DNA of 19,339 nucleotides from NCBI RefSeq assembly GCF_946885855.1, contig NZ_CAMPHH010000024.1:1-19339 (forward strand), given 5' to 3'. The translations under genes were made by a program, and so were the position numbers. The notes under the pieces were generated by a model. That model was not told the origin of the DNA. It was given only the letters and a program-made list of their open reading frames with translations, and did not search any database. The first letter of the stretch is position 1; each line of letters starts with the position of its first letter. Shown piece after piece: positions 6,757 to 14,272 of the stretch. This DNA is from an uncultured Actinotalea sp. (lineage in GTDB: Bacteria > Actinomycetota > Actinomycetes > Actinomycetales > Cellulomonadaceae).

Positions 6757-7349
6757 GCATGGGAACACGCCGCCGCGCCGTCGCCGGGCTCGCCGCGATC
6801 GCCGTCGTCGTCCTGGCGGGGTGCGCACCGAGCGTCACGGGGGGCTGGACCGAGAGCGGGACCCAGGCCGGCTACGTCACCGGCGACGGGTCCGTGACGA
6901 CCTGGCCCGTGGACGACCGCACCGGCCCGCTCACCCTGACCGGCACGACCTACGACGGCGAGGCGGTCGACCTCACGCAGTGGCGCGGCGACGTCGTCGT
7001 CCTCAACACCTGGTACGCCGCGTGCCCGCCGTGCCGGGCCGAGGCCCCCGACCTCGCCGCGATCGCCACCGACTACGCCGCCGACGGCGTGCGCCTCCTC
7101 GGCATCAACTCCCGCGACGACGCCGGCAACGCGCTGGCCTTCGAGCGCACCTTCGACATCCCCTACCCGTCCGTCCACGACATCGACGGCGGTGCGCTCG
7201 CGGCCCTGCAGGGCGTCGTGCCGGTGCAGGCCGTGCCGACGACGGTCGTCCTGGACCGGGAGGGTCACGTCGCCGCGCGCATCCTCGGCCTGGCGGACCC
7301 GACGACGCTGCGCACCCTCATCGACGACACCCTCGCCGAGGGCGCATGA
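6753..7349 (+). CDS. resA: TlpA/ResA-like thiol-disulfide oxidoreductase, lipoprotein
   Basis: A 198-residue exported protein. A signal peptide with hydrophobic core AGLAAIAVVVLAGC ends in the lipobox LAGC (C24), so it should be a lipoprotein on the outer face of the membrane. The thioredoxin-like domain holds VVVLNTWYAACPPCRAEAP, with the redox pair C91/C94, followed by LGINSRDD and the cis-proline segment VQAVPTTVVLDREG. In system II maturation, ResA keeps apocytochrome c CxxCH cysteines reduced, using electrons that CcdA brings across the membrane. The start overlaps the phosphatase stop and the stop overlaps the ccdA start (ATGA both times), so all three are translationally coupled. A second ATG at 6759 is possible. 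Confidence 0.92.
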   Translation: MSMGTRRRAVAGLAAIAVVVLAGCAPSVTGGWTESGTQAGYVTGDGSVTTWPVDDRTGPLTLTGTTYDGEAVDLTQWRGDVVVLNTWYAACPPCRAEAPDLAAIATDYAADGVRLLGINSRDDAGNALAFERTFDIPYPSVHDIDGGALAALQGVVPVQAVPTTVVLDREGHVAARILGLADPTTLRTLIDDTLAEGA

Positions 7350-8179
7350 CCACTGCGGGACTGACCGCCGCGGCGAGCGTCGGCGACGTCTTCCAGTCGA
7401 CCGTGCTCAGCGGCTCCATGCTGCTCGCGGTGCCGTTCGCGCTGGTCGCGGGGCTGGTGTCCTTCGCGTCGCCGTGCGTCCTGCCGCTGGTCCCCGGGTA
7501 CCTCGGCTACGTCTCCGGCATGGCCGGGGCGCAGGGCGGTCAGGGTCGGGCCAGGTCCGGCGGCGCGGGCGCCGGCGGCACGGCCACGCTCGCCCGGGTC
7601 GGCCGCGGGCGGGTGCTCGCCGGCGTGGGTCTCTTCATCGCCGGGTTCACGGCGGTCTTCGTCGCCTTCGGGGTGCTCGCCGGCTCCCTCGGTGCGCTCG
7701 TCAACCAGTGGAGCGACCCGATCACCAGGGTGCTGGGCGTCGTCGTCGTCCTCATGGGCCTGGTCTTCCTGGGGTGGATGCCGTTCGCGCAGCGCGAGCG
7801 GCGCCTGCACCTCGCGCCGACGGCGGGGCTGTGGGGCGCGCCGCTGCTCGGCGTCGTCTTCGGCCTGGGCTGGGCGCCGTGCATCGGCCCGACGCTCGTC
7901 GCCGTCTACACGCTCGCCCTCGACGAGGCGTCCGCCGGGCGCGGCGCGGTGCTCTCCGTGGCCTACTGTCTCGGCCTCGGCCTGCCGTTCCTGCTCATCG
8001 CCCTGGCCCTGGACCGGTCCTCCCGCGTGCTGCGGGTCCTGCGGGAGCGGCGGCGGCTCATCCAGCAGGTCGGCGGCGCCGTGCTCGTGCTCGTCGGCCT
8101 GGCGCTGGTCAGCGGCCTGTGGACGGCGTGGACGACCTCCCTGCAGGGCCTCATCGGCGGCTTCGAGACGGTGGTGTGA
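7346..8179 (+). CDS. ccdA: Cytochrome c biogenesis protein CcdA (DsbD-type membrane reductase)
   Basis: A 277-residue polytopic membrane protein with about six spans. The two functional cysteines are C44 in LVSFASPCVLPLVPGYL and C179 in GLGWAPCIGPTL, both in the proline-rich contexts that define the family. It passes electrons from cytoplasmic thioredoxin to the external ResA-like partner encoded just upstream. A Gly/Ala/Arg-rich cytoplasmic loop (about residues 63-88) separates the first spans, and an Arg-rich loop (VLRVLRERRRLI) precedes the last. The start overlaps the resA stop, and resB begins one base after the ccdA stop. Confidence 0.94.
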   Translation: MTTAGLTAAASVGDVFQSTVLSGSMLLAVPFALVAGLVSFASPCVLPLVPGYLGYVSGMAGAQGGQGRARSGGAGAGGTATLARVGRGRVLAGVGLFIAGFTAVFVAFGVLAGSLGALVNQWSDPITRVLGVVVVLMGLVFLGWMPFAQRERRLHLAPTAGLWGAPLLGVVFGLGWAPCIGPTLVAVYTLALDEASAGRGAVLSVAYCLGLGLPFLLIALALDRSSRVLRVLRERRRLIQQVGGAVLVLVGLALVSGLWTAWTTSLQGLIGGFETVV

Positions 8180-8180
8180 C

Positions 8181-9884
8181 GTGAGCGGATCCGACCAGCT
8201 CGACCACCGCCCGGCGGACCACCTCAGCGCGCCGGAGCCCGAGGCGCCCTCGGCGGCGTCGCTGCCGAGCCTCGGCGTGGTGGGGACTCTGCGGTGGACG
8301 TGGCGGCAGCTGACGAGCATGCGGGTCGCCCTCATGCTGCTCATGCTCCTGGCGATCGTCTCGGTCCCCGGTTCCGTGCTGCCGCAGAAGCCCCAGGACC
8401 GGCCGGCCGTGGCGCGGTACATCGTCGAGAACCCGACGCTCGGCCCGTGGCTGGACCGGCTGGGCTTCTTCGACGTCTACGCCTCCGTGTGGTTCTCCGC
8501 GGTCTACATCCTCCTGTTCGTCTCGCTCGTGGGCTGCATCCTGCCCCGCACGCGCGTGCACCTGAGGGCCGTGCGCGCCCGGCCGCCGCGCACGCCCCGG
8601 CGCTTCGACCGGTTCTCCGTCCGGGACGAGATCGTCGTGGGGGCCCCGGCGGAGGACGTCGTCGTCGCCGCGCGGGAGGCCCTGCGCGGACCGGTCCGGG
8701 CCGTGCCGCGCTTCCGGGTCGACGACGACGTCGAGGAGAGCGGTGCGCGGACCGTCTCCGCCGAGCGCGGCTACGTCCGCGAGACGGGCAACCTGCTGTT
8801 CCACCTGGCGCTCGTCGGCATCCTCGTGTCCGTCGCGACCGGTCAGCTCCTGCACTACCGCGGCCAGGCGCTCGTCATCGAGGGGCGCGGCTTCGCGAAC
8901 TCGGTGACCGACTACGACACCTTCGAGGCCGGGACCGGGTTCGACCCGCGGTCGCTCGTGCCGTTCACGCTGACGCTGGACCGGTTCACGTCCCAGTTCA
9001 CGCCGGCCGGCCAGGCGCTGGACTACCTCGCGGAGGTGACGGTCACCGAGCCGGGCGCGGGGACCCGGCAGGCGGACATCCGCGTCAACTCCCCGCTGAC
9101 GGTCGGCGAGGCGAAGGTCTACCTCCAGGGCAACGGCTTCGCGCCGGAGCTGACGGTGCGGGACACGGCCGGCGAGGTCGCGTTCGCGGGCGCCGTACCG
9201 TTCCTGCCGGAGGACCCGGTCTACACCTCCCGCGGCGTCGTCAAGGTGCCGGACGTCTCGACCGGTGAGCAGATCGGTCTGGTCGGATACCTGCTGCCCA
9301 CGGCCGAGGTCACCGAGAACGGGGCCCGCTCCATCTACCCGCAGCCGCTCGAGCCGCTCCTGGTGCTCACCGTGTGGACGGGGGACCTGGGCCTCGACGA
9401 CGGCGTGCCGCAGAACGTCTACGAGCTCGACGACACGGAGATGACGAACCTCCTCGACGACGAGGGTCGGGCGGTGACGCTCTTCGTCCGGCCCGGCGAG
9501 ACGGTGGACCTGCCGGAGGGCCTGGGCACCCTCACGTGGGAGGGCCTGCCGCGGTTCGTCGCGCTGGACCTGCGCCACGACCCGGCCCTGACGTGGATCC
9601 TGATCTCCGCCCTGCTGGCCCTGACCGGGCTCTCGGTGTCGCTCTTCGCCCCCCGGCGGCGCCTGTGGCTCCGGATCACCTCAGGTCAGGGACGTACAGT
9701 GGTCAGCGCTGCGGCGCTGGCCCGCAGCGACGACGTCGGGCTCCAGGGGGAGCTCGACCGTCTCCTGGGGGCGGTGGGGGAGCGCTGCGGGGTCGTCGGT
9801 CCTGAGGACGACGGCGCCGCGGCGGACGACGCGGACGACGACGCCCCGGCGCGTGCCGGGGCCGGCGGAAGGCATGACCTGTGA
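8181..9884 (+). CDS. resB: Cytochrome c biogenesis protein ResB
   Basis: A 567-residue membrane protein of the system II heme-ligation complex. Four spans are visible: about 49-68 (VALMLLMLLAIVSVPGSVLP), 103-122 (ending LFVSLVGCILPRTR), 205-221 (LLFHLALVGILVSVATG) and 471-489 (TWILISALLALTGLSVSLF). A large external domain lies between the third and fourth. After the last span comes a cytoplasmic tail of about 75 residues, acidic at its end (EDDGAAADDADDDAP), with no recognised domain. The GTG start follows the ccdA stop by one base. The stop overlaps the ccsB start (GTGA), so ResB and CcsB, which work as one complex, are made in coupled fashion. Confidence 0.94.
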   Translation: MSGSDQLDHRPADHLSAPEPEAPSAASLPSLGVVGTLRWTWRQLTSMRVALMLLMLLAIVSVPGSVLPQKPQDRPAVARYIVENPTLGPWLDRLGFFDVYASVWFSAVYILLFVSLVGCILPRTRVHLRAVRARPPRTPRRFDRFSVRDEIVVGAPAEDVVVAAREALRGPVRAVPRFRVDDDVEESGARTVSAERGYVRETGNLLFHLALVGILVSVATGQLLHYRGQALVIEGRGFANSVTDYDTFEAGTGFDPRSLVPFTLTLDRFTSQFTPAGQALDYLAEVTVTEPGAGTRQADIRVNSPLTVGEAKVYLQGNGFAPELTVRDTAGEVAFAGAVPFLPEDPVYTSRGVVKVPDVSTGEQIGLVGYLLPTAEVTENGARSIYPQPLEPLLVLTVWTGDLGLDDGVPQNVYELDDTEMTNLLDDEGRAVTLFVRPGETVDLPEGLGTLTWEGLPRFVALDLRHDPALTWILISALLALTGLSVSLFAPRRRLWLRITSGQGRTVVSAAALARSDDVGLQGELDRLLGAVGERCGVVGPEDDGAAADDADDDAPARAGAGGRHDL

Positions 9885-10933
9885 CTCTCGGCGAGCTCAG
9901 CCACATCATCGTGTGGGGTGCGACCGCGGCCTACGCCGTCGCGCTCCTGGCGTTCTCCTTCGACCTGGCCGGCCTCGCCGACCGGGCGACCGCGGCGCGG
10001 CAGGGGCACGCGCGCGTGGGTGCGGGGGCACGCACCGCCGTGCCGGCCCGCGCGACGGTCGGTGCCGCCGTCGGCGGCGCGCGCTCCTCGACGGCGGCCG
10101 GTGCGCCGTCGTCGGCGGTGCCCACGGGTGAGGTCGTCGTGGCGCGGCGGGCCGCGTCGATCGGCATGGCCGTGACGGTCGTCGGGCTGCTCCTGCACGT
10201 CGTCGGCGTCGTGACGCGCGGCCTGGCGGCCGGTCGCGTGCCGTGGGCGAACATGTACGAGTTCACGCTCGTCGGCACGCTCGTCACGGTGGTGACGTTC
10301 CTGGCCCTGTGCCGGACGCGGGACCTGCGCTTCCTCGGCTCGTTCGTCCTCGGGCTGACAACCATCGCGCTCGGCGTCTCGCTCGTCGGCTTCTACACCC
10401 CGGCCGCCGGCGTCGAGCCCGCGCTGCAGAGCCCGTGGCTCGTCATCCACGTCTCGATCGCCACGATCTCGACCGGGCTCTTCACCGTCGCCTTCGCCGC
10501 GAGCAGCATCCAGCTGCTCAAGGACTCCCGCGAGGCGCGGCTGCGGGCCGCCGACGACGAGGCGGCTGCCGGTGCGCGGGGCCTGGCCGGGTCGCGCTGG
10601 CGCTGGCTGGACGTGCTGCCCTCGTTGCGGGACCTCGAGGCGCTGGCGTTCCGGGTCAACGCGGTCGGCTTCGTCCTGTGGACGTTCACGCTCATCGCCG
10701 GCGCCATCTGGGCCGAGGCGGCGTGGGGCCGGTACTGGGGCTGGGACCCCAAGGAGGTCTGGAGCTTCGTCGTGTGGGTCGTCTACGCGGCCTACCTGCA
10801 CGCCCGCACGACGCGCGGCTGGGCCGGCCGCCGGGCCGCCTGGTTCTCCCTGGTCGGCTACGCCACCGTGATCTTCAACTACACGGCGGTCAACCTCGTC
10901 TTCCAGGGCCTGCACAGCTACAGCGGCGTCTGA
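9881..10933 (+). CDS. ccsB: Cytochrome c biogenesis protein CcsB/ResC (CcsA-type heme handling protein)
   Basis: A 350-residue polytopic membrane protein that moves heme to the outer face and joins it to apocytochrome c together with ResB. The tryptophan-rich heme-handling motif is visible as WGRYWGWDPKEVWSF (W286, W288, D289, W294). Likely heme-coordinating histidines are H106 (LLLHVVGV), H190 (WLVIHVSIA) and H345 (GLHSYSGV). The N-terminal span (HIIVWGATAAYAVALLAFS) is followed by an Ala/Gly-rich loop at about 38-85 that varies between species. It is the last gene of the five-gene operon. No cytochrome c gene is in the window; the likely client in actinobacteria is the di-heme QcrC. Confidence 0.95.
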   Translation: MTLGELSHIIVWGATAAYAVALLAFSFDLAGLADRATAARQGHARVGAGARTAVPARATVGAAVGGARSSTAAGAPSSAVPTGEVVVARRAASIGMAVTVVGLLLHVVGVVTRGLAAGRVPWANMYEFTLVGTLVTVVTFLALCRTRDLRFLGSFVLGLTTIALGVSLVGFYTPAAGVEPALQSPWLVIHVSIATISTGLFTVAFAASSIQLLKDSREARLRAADDEAAAGARGLAGSRWRWLDVLPSLRDLEALAFRVNAVGFVLWTFTLIAGAIWAEAAWGRYWGWDPKEVWSFVVWVVYAAYLHARTTRGWAGRRAAWFSLVGYATVIFNYTAVNLVFQGLHSYSGV

Positions 10934-10973
10934 CCCCGCCCGGGCGCGGTGCGGCCGCGCGGCGTGCCGTGCG

Positions 10974-11010
10974 GTGAGGGTCGGGGTCGGATGGTGACTC
11001 CAACCCTCAC
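10974..11010. terminator. Possible hairpin between convergent ccsB and the DUF4229 gene
   Basis: An 8-bp perfect inverted repeat, GTGAGGGT (10974-10981) and ACCCTCAC (11003-11010), has a 21-base loop. A second smaller repeat CCGCG/CGCGG lies at 11016-11033. The convergent position fits termination, but the loop is long and no T-run follows. The rest of 10934-11065 holds nothing I recognise. Confidence 0.35.
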
Positions 11011-11065
11011 GGATGCCGCGAGCCGTGCCGCGGGGACCGGCTGAGGGCTTGCGCGGGAGCGTGCG

Positions 11066-11431
11066 TCAGGTCGTCGGCGAGGCGCCGTCGTCGGTACGGG
11101 TGGGCGCGGCCGGGCCGTCGTCGTCGGCCGGCCGGGCCGGCCGGGCGGTGCCGGCCTCCCGGCGCAGGTGCTCGGCGATGGCGTCCTCCTCGGCCTCGTC
11201 CTGCGCGACGGCCTGCGCGAGCCGTGACCGCCGCTGCCGGCTCGCCGCTCGCTCGGCCATCCACGCCCCGGCCGCGTCGCGCTGGCGGGCGAACAGGACG
11301 TAGGACAGCGCGAAGGCGACGACGGCCGCCACGAGGGGCACGAGCCAGCCCCGGGCGCCCACGAGCAGGAGCAGGCCGAGGGCGGCGCCGAAGAGCGCCA
11401 GGCGGATCAGGGAGTAGGTCACGACCGGCAC
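11066..11431 (-). CDS. Small membrane protein, DUF4229 family
   Basis: A 121-residue protein of unknown function. The first half is membrane-embedded, with two spans: about 10-28 (LALFGAALGLLLLVG) and 30-47 (LVPLVAAVVAFALSYVLFA). The second half is a charged cytoplasmic tail that may be helical (RQRRSRLAQAVAQDEAEEDAIAEHL) and ends in a Pro/Asp-rich disordered stretch. The layout and the spot next to PLDc_N and menA match actinobacterial DUF4229 proteins as I recall them. The GTG at 11431 was chosen because TACGCT ends six bases upstream; the alternative GTG at 11422 also has no Shine-Dalgarno. It starts 38 bases from the divergent gene at 11470. Confidence 0.8.
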   Translation of the reverse strand: MPVVTYSLIRLALFGAALGLLLLVGARGWLVPLVAAVVAFALSYVLFARQRDAAGAWMAERAASRQRRSRLAQAVAQDEAEEDAIAEHLRREAGTARPARPADDDGPAAPTRTDDGASPTT

Positions 11432-11443
11432 TCAGCAAGCGTA
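11432..11443 (-). promoter_or_regulatory. Leaderless -10 element of the DUF4229 gene
   Basis: TACGCT on the minus strand (11443-11438) is followed by TGCTGA and the GTG start. It lies 14 bp from the oppositely directed -10 of the neighbouring gene. Confidence 0.6.
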
Positions 11444-11457
11444 CGGCTGACCCGGCT

Positions 11458-11469
11458 TACCCTGGTCCC
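11458..11469 (+). promoter_or_regulatory. Leaderless -10 element of the PLDc_N gene
   Basis: TACCCT (11458-11463) is followed by GGTCCC and the ATG at 11470. No Shine-Dalgarno is present. Any -35 contact would overlap the opposing promoter or the first codons of the DUF4229 gene. Confidence 0.6.
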
Positions 11470-11979
11470 ATGGGCCGAGTCCTCGTGTACGTCGTACCCG
11501 TCGCACTGGCGATCTATGCGCTGTTCGACCTGTGGCGGAGCCGTCCCGAGGAACGCGCGGGCCTCCACCCCGCCCTGTGGGCCGCGATCATCGTGCTGCT
11601 GCCCGTGCTGGGGCCGGTCGCCTGGATCTTCACCAGCCTGTACCTCCGGGCCCAGCTGCGCGCCGCCGGGGGCCCGGGCCGCGGCCAGCGCCCCGCGGGC
11701 GGTCCGGCGCGGCCCGGTCGGGCGCCGCGGCGGCAGGCTCCCCTCGCGCCCGACGACGACCCGGACTTCCTCTGGCGGCTCGAGCGCGAGCGCCGTCGGC
11801 GGGAGGCCGGCGGCGGGGCGCAGGCCCCGGGTGCGTCGGGGCCGACGCCCGCCGCGGGGGGCGGCGCGGTGCCGGACCAGCCCTCGCCGGGTGACGAGCG
11901 CCGCGACGACGACGGCTCGAGCGGCCGCGGCAGCGGGCGCGACGCGGGCGCCGGCAAGGACGACGACGGCCGGGGCTGA
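11470..11979 (+). CDS. PLDc_N domain membrane protein
   Basis: A 169-residue protein. Two membrane spans (about 4-21, YVVPVALAIYALFDLW; about 38-60, LWAAIIVLLPVLGPVAWIF) form the small domain found at the N-terminus of phospholipase D-type cardiolipin synthases; the characteristic LPVLGPVAW turn is present. No HKD catalytic motif follows. The remaining 110 residues are a Gly/Pro/Arg/Asp-rich low-complexity cytoplasmic tail, so this is not an enzyme by itself. Its function is unknown. It converges on menA with only 3 bases between the stops. Confidence 0.85.
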   Translation: MGRVLVYVVPVALAIYALFDLWRSRPEERAGLHPALWAAIIVLLPVLGPVAWIFTSLYLRAQLRAAGGPGRGQRPAGGPARPGRAPRRQAPLAPDDDPDFLWRLERERRRREAGGGAQAPGASGPTPAAGGGAVPDQPSPGDERRDDDGSSGRGSGRDAGAGKDDDGRG

Positions 11980-11982
11980 GTC

Positions 11983-12852
11983 CTAGATCGCGAGGCCGAG
12001 CCCGAGGACGAGCCCGAACGCGAGCTCGAGCAGCCCGGTGCCCGCCAGCACGGGCCGAAGGAGCACGCCGCGGGCGCCCAGCAGGACGGTCATCGCGAGT
12101 GCCCCGGCGGGCAGGGCGAGCAGCAGGACCAGCGCCGCCCACGGTGACGCGAACGCGCACACCGCCCCGAGGACGACGGGCAGGACGACCAGGCCGGCGT
12201 AGACGCGGCGGGCCCGGAAGTCCCCGAGCCGCACCGCGAGGGTGCGCTTGCCCGCGACGACGTCGGTCGGGATGTCCCGCAGGTTGTTCACCATGAGCAG
12301 CGCGCACGCGAGCAGCCCGACCGCGACGGCGCCGACGACGGCCGCCCAGGAGACGCCGTCGGCCTGGGTGTAGGTGGTGCCCAGGGTCGCGACGAGGCCG
12401 AAGAACACGAACACCCCGACCTCGCCGAGCCCGCGGTACCCGTAGGGCTTGCGACCGCCCGTGTAGGTCCAGGCGGCCGCGACGGCGGCCGCGCCCACGG
12501 CGAGGAGCCACCAGTGGCCGCTCACGGCGACGAGGGCCAGCCCGAGCAGCGCCGCGACGCCGAACGCCGCGAAGGCCGCGGCGCGGACCTGGGACGGGCG
12601 CGCGGCGCCGGACGCGGTGAGCCGCATGGGGCCGACGCGGTCGAGGTCGGTGCCGCGGACGCCGTCCGAGTAGTCGTTGGCGTAGTTGACGCCGACCTGG
12701 AGCGCGAGGGCGACCCCGGCCGCGAGCAGCGCCCGGGGCACGGAGGCCGAACCCATCTCGGCGGCCGCGCCCGTGCCGACGGCCACGGGGGCCAGGGCGG
12801 CGGGCAGCGTGCGCAGCCGCGCGCCCTCGATCCACTCGGCGGTCGTGGCCAT
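11983..12852 (-). CDS. menA: 1,4-dihydroxy-2-naphthoate polyprenyltransferase MenA
   Basis: A 289-residue UbiA-superfamily membrane enzyme that prenylates 1,4-dihydroxy-2-naphthoate to demethylmenaquinone. The N-terminus WIEGARLRTLPAALAPVAVG is characteristic of MenA. The first Asp-rich motif is NYANDYSDGVRGTD (N59, D60, D63), and the second region is LLMVNNLRDIPTD followed by GKRTLAVRLG. Eight or so membrane spans fit the hydrophobicity. The ATG has a clear GGAGGA (12859-12864, minus strand) with a 6-base spacer, in contrast to the leaderless menE start. It lies 70 bases behind menE on the same strand, so the two are probably cotranscribed. Confidence 0.95.
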   Translation of the reverse strand: MATTAEWIEGARLRTLPAALAPVAVGTGAAAEMGSASVPRALLAAGVALALQVGVNYANDYSDGVRGTDLDRVGPMRLTASGAARPSQVRAAAFAAFGVAALLGLALVAVSGHWWLLAVGAAAVAAAWTYTGGRKPYGYRGLGEVGVFVFFGLVATLGTTYTQADGVSWAAVVGAVAVGLLACALLMVNNLRDIPTDVVAGKRTLAVRLGDFRARRVYAGLVVLPVVLGAVCAFASPWAALVLLLALPAGALAMTVLLGARGVLLRPVLAGTGLLELAFGLVLGLGLAI

Positions 12853-12858
12853 GCCGGC

Positions 12859-12864
12859 TCCTCC
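12859..12864 (-). promoter_or_regulatory. Shine-Dalgarno of menA
   Basis: GGAGGA on the minus strand lies six bases before the ATG at 12852. It supports menA being an internal gene of a menE-menA transcript. Confidence 0.7.
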
Positions 12865-12874
12865 GGTGCTCGGG

Positions 12875-12895
12875 CCGGCGGCTCGTGCCCGCCGG
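12875..12895. other. Small hairpin in the menE-menA gap
   Basis: A perfect 7-bp inverted repeat (CCGGCGG and CCGCCGG) has a 7-base loop. It could attenuate transcription from menE into menA or simply reflect high GC. It lies 23 bases before the menA start. Confidence 0.35.
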
Positions 12896-12922
12896 TCGCT
12901 GTGGTCGTGCTGGTGTCGCGGT

Positions 12923-14146
12923 CTACGCGGTGCCGGTCGTCCGCCCGAGCTCCCGCGCGGCCACCCGCGCGACGGCGGCCCGGTCGACCTTCCCCGGCCC
13001 GCGCAGCGGCAGGGCGGCGACCGGCACCACGTGCCGGGGGGCGGCGGCCCGTCCCAGGGTACGGGTGACGTGCTCGCGCACGGTCCGCAGGTCCGGCGCT
13101 TCGGCCGCGGCAGGGACGACGACGGCCGTCACCGCCTGGCCCCACTCCGCGTCGGGGACCCCGACGACGCACACCTCCGCCACCCCGGGGAGCCCCGCGA
13201 GCGCCGCCTCGACCGCCGCCGGCGCGACCTTGGCACCGCCGGTCACGAGGACGTCGTCGCGCCGGCCCAGGACCCGCAGGACGCCGTCGTCGAGGGTTCC
13301 CAGGTCCGCCGTCGCGAACCAGCGCCGCCCGTCGGGGTCCACGCGGAACGCGGCCCGGTCGAGGTCCGGTCGGCCGCGGTAGCCGTGGGCGAGCACGGGC
13401 CCGGCGAGCTCCACCGCGCCGTCGTCGTCGAGGCGGACCTCGACGCCCGCGAGCGGGACCCCGTCGTAGACGCACCCGCCGCACGTCTCCGTCATGCCGT
13501 ACGTGGTCACGACGGGCAGCCCGATCCCGCGCGCCCGCTCCAGGAGCGTCGGTGCCGTGGCCGCACCGCCGAGCAGGACCGCGCCGAGCCGGCCGACGAC
13601 GGCGCGCGCGGTCACCGCCGTGAGGTCGTCCCACGCGGCCACGACGCGGTGCAGCTGCGTCGGCACCAGGGAGGTGTGCACCGGGGCGTCGTCGGGCGCG
13701 TCGCGGACCGCCTCCGCCCAGGCGACCGGGTCGAAGCCGCGGTGCAGGTGCGGGACGACGAGCGGGTCGTGCCCCGCGAGCACCGACCGGACGACGACCT
13801 GCAGTCCGGCGACGTGCGCGAGGGGCAGCGCCAGGAGCCAGCGGCCGGGCCCGCCGAGGCGCTCGTGCGTGGCCGCCGCGGACGCGCGCAGTGCGGCGGC
13901 GCCGAGCAGGACCTCCCGGGGCTCGCCGGTCGAGCCGGACGTCCGGACCACGAGTGCGACGTCGGCGGGGACCGCTCCCACGGGACCGTCGGGTGCTCCC
14001 GCCCCTGCCGCCACCGGGGCGAGCGCCGGCCCGTCGGCGAGGGCCTCGCGGACGGCGCGGACCACCGCGGCGACCGTGGCCGGGTCCGTCGGGCCGACGG
14101 CGAGGCGCCGCGCCGCGTGGCCGGTCCGGGCGGCGTGGTCGTTCAC
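12923..14146 (-). CDS. menE: o-Succinylbenzoate-CoA ligase MenE (AMP-forming)
   Basis: A 407-residue adenylate-forming enzyme that makes o-succinylbenzoyl-CoA in menaquinone synthesis. The P-loop is VVRTSGSTGEPREV (about 66-79), followed by LLALPLAHVAGLQVVVRS. Further motifs are PVVTTYGMTETCGG, the hinge-side FATADLGTLDDGVLRVLGRRDD, TGGAKVAPAAVEAAL, and the C-terminal GPGKVDRAAV, where K is the catalytic lysine. The P-loop lysine usual in this family (PK) is arginine here. The region before the P-loop is short, as I recall for other actinobacterial MenE proteins (about 360-400 residues), so it is not a truncation. The GTG at 14146 was chosen because TACGCT ends six bases upstream and the frame upstream is unrelated. 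Confidence 0.92.
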   Translation of the reverse strand: MNDHAARTGHAARRLAVGPTDPATVAAVVRAVREALADGPALAPVAAGAGAPDGPVGAVPADVALVVRTSGSTGEPREVLLGAAALRASAAATHERLGGPGRWLLALPLAHVAGLQVVVRSVLAGHDPLVVPHLHRGFDPVAWAEAVRDAPDDAPVHTSLVPTQLHRVVAAWDDLTAVTARAVVGRLGAVLLGGAATAPTLLERARGIGLPVVTTYGMTETCGGCVYDGVPLAGVEVRLDDDGAVELAGPVLAHGYRGRPDLDRAAFRVDPDGRRWFATADLGTLDDGVLRVLGRRDDVLVTGGAKVAPAAVEAALAGLPGVAEVCVVGVPDAEWGQAVTAVVVPAAAEAPDLRTVREHVTRTLGRAAAPRHVVPVAALPLRGPGKVDRAAVARVAARELGRTTGTA

Positions 14147-14158
14147 GGTGTCAGCGTA
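14147..14158 (-). promoter_or_regulatory. Leaderless -10 element of menE
   Basis: TACGCT on the minus strand (14158-14153) is followed by GACACC and the GTG start. The hexamer is the same as at the DUF4229 gene. Confidence 0.6.
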
Positions 14159-14168
14159 GGCGGGGTCG

Positions 14169-14174
14169 TACAGT
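14169..14174 (+). promoter_or_regulatory. Possible -10 of the DUF3048 lipoprotein gene
   Basis: TACAGT on the plus strand lies about 100 bases before the GTG at 14273, and 10 bp from the divergent menE -10. It would give a 5' leader of roughly 90 bases, consistent with this gene having a real Shine-Dalgarno. No good -35 is seen. Confidence 0.35.
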
Positions 14175-14260
14175 GACTCCCGGCACGGGCCCCGGCCGCC
14201 CTGCAGGGCGCACGGGCCGTGCCGGCACGTCGTCGCGGACCCGGACCGGGGTCCGACCAG

Positions 14261-14266
14261 AAGGAG
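14261..14266 (+). promoter_or_regulatory. Shine-Dalgarno of the DUF3048 lipoprotein gene
   Basis: AAGGAG is followed by six bases and the GTG at 14273. It argues against the upstream in-frame GTG at 14219. Confidence 0.75.
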
Positions 14267-14272
14267 TCTCGC

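Noticed and set aside
9694..9699. TACAGT inside resB as a promoter for ccsB
   Set aside because: No start codon follows at leaderless spacing and ccsB overlaps the resB stop, so chance occurrence is more likely.
12686..14176. A 496-codon plus-strand frame opposite menE
   Set aside because: It is the complement of menA/menE codons with low-complexity composition and no recognisable motif. The minus-strand MenE motifs are clear.
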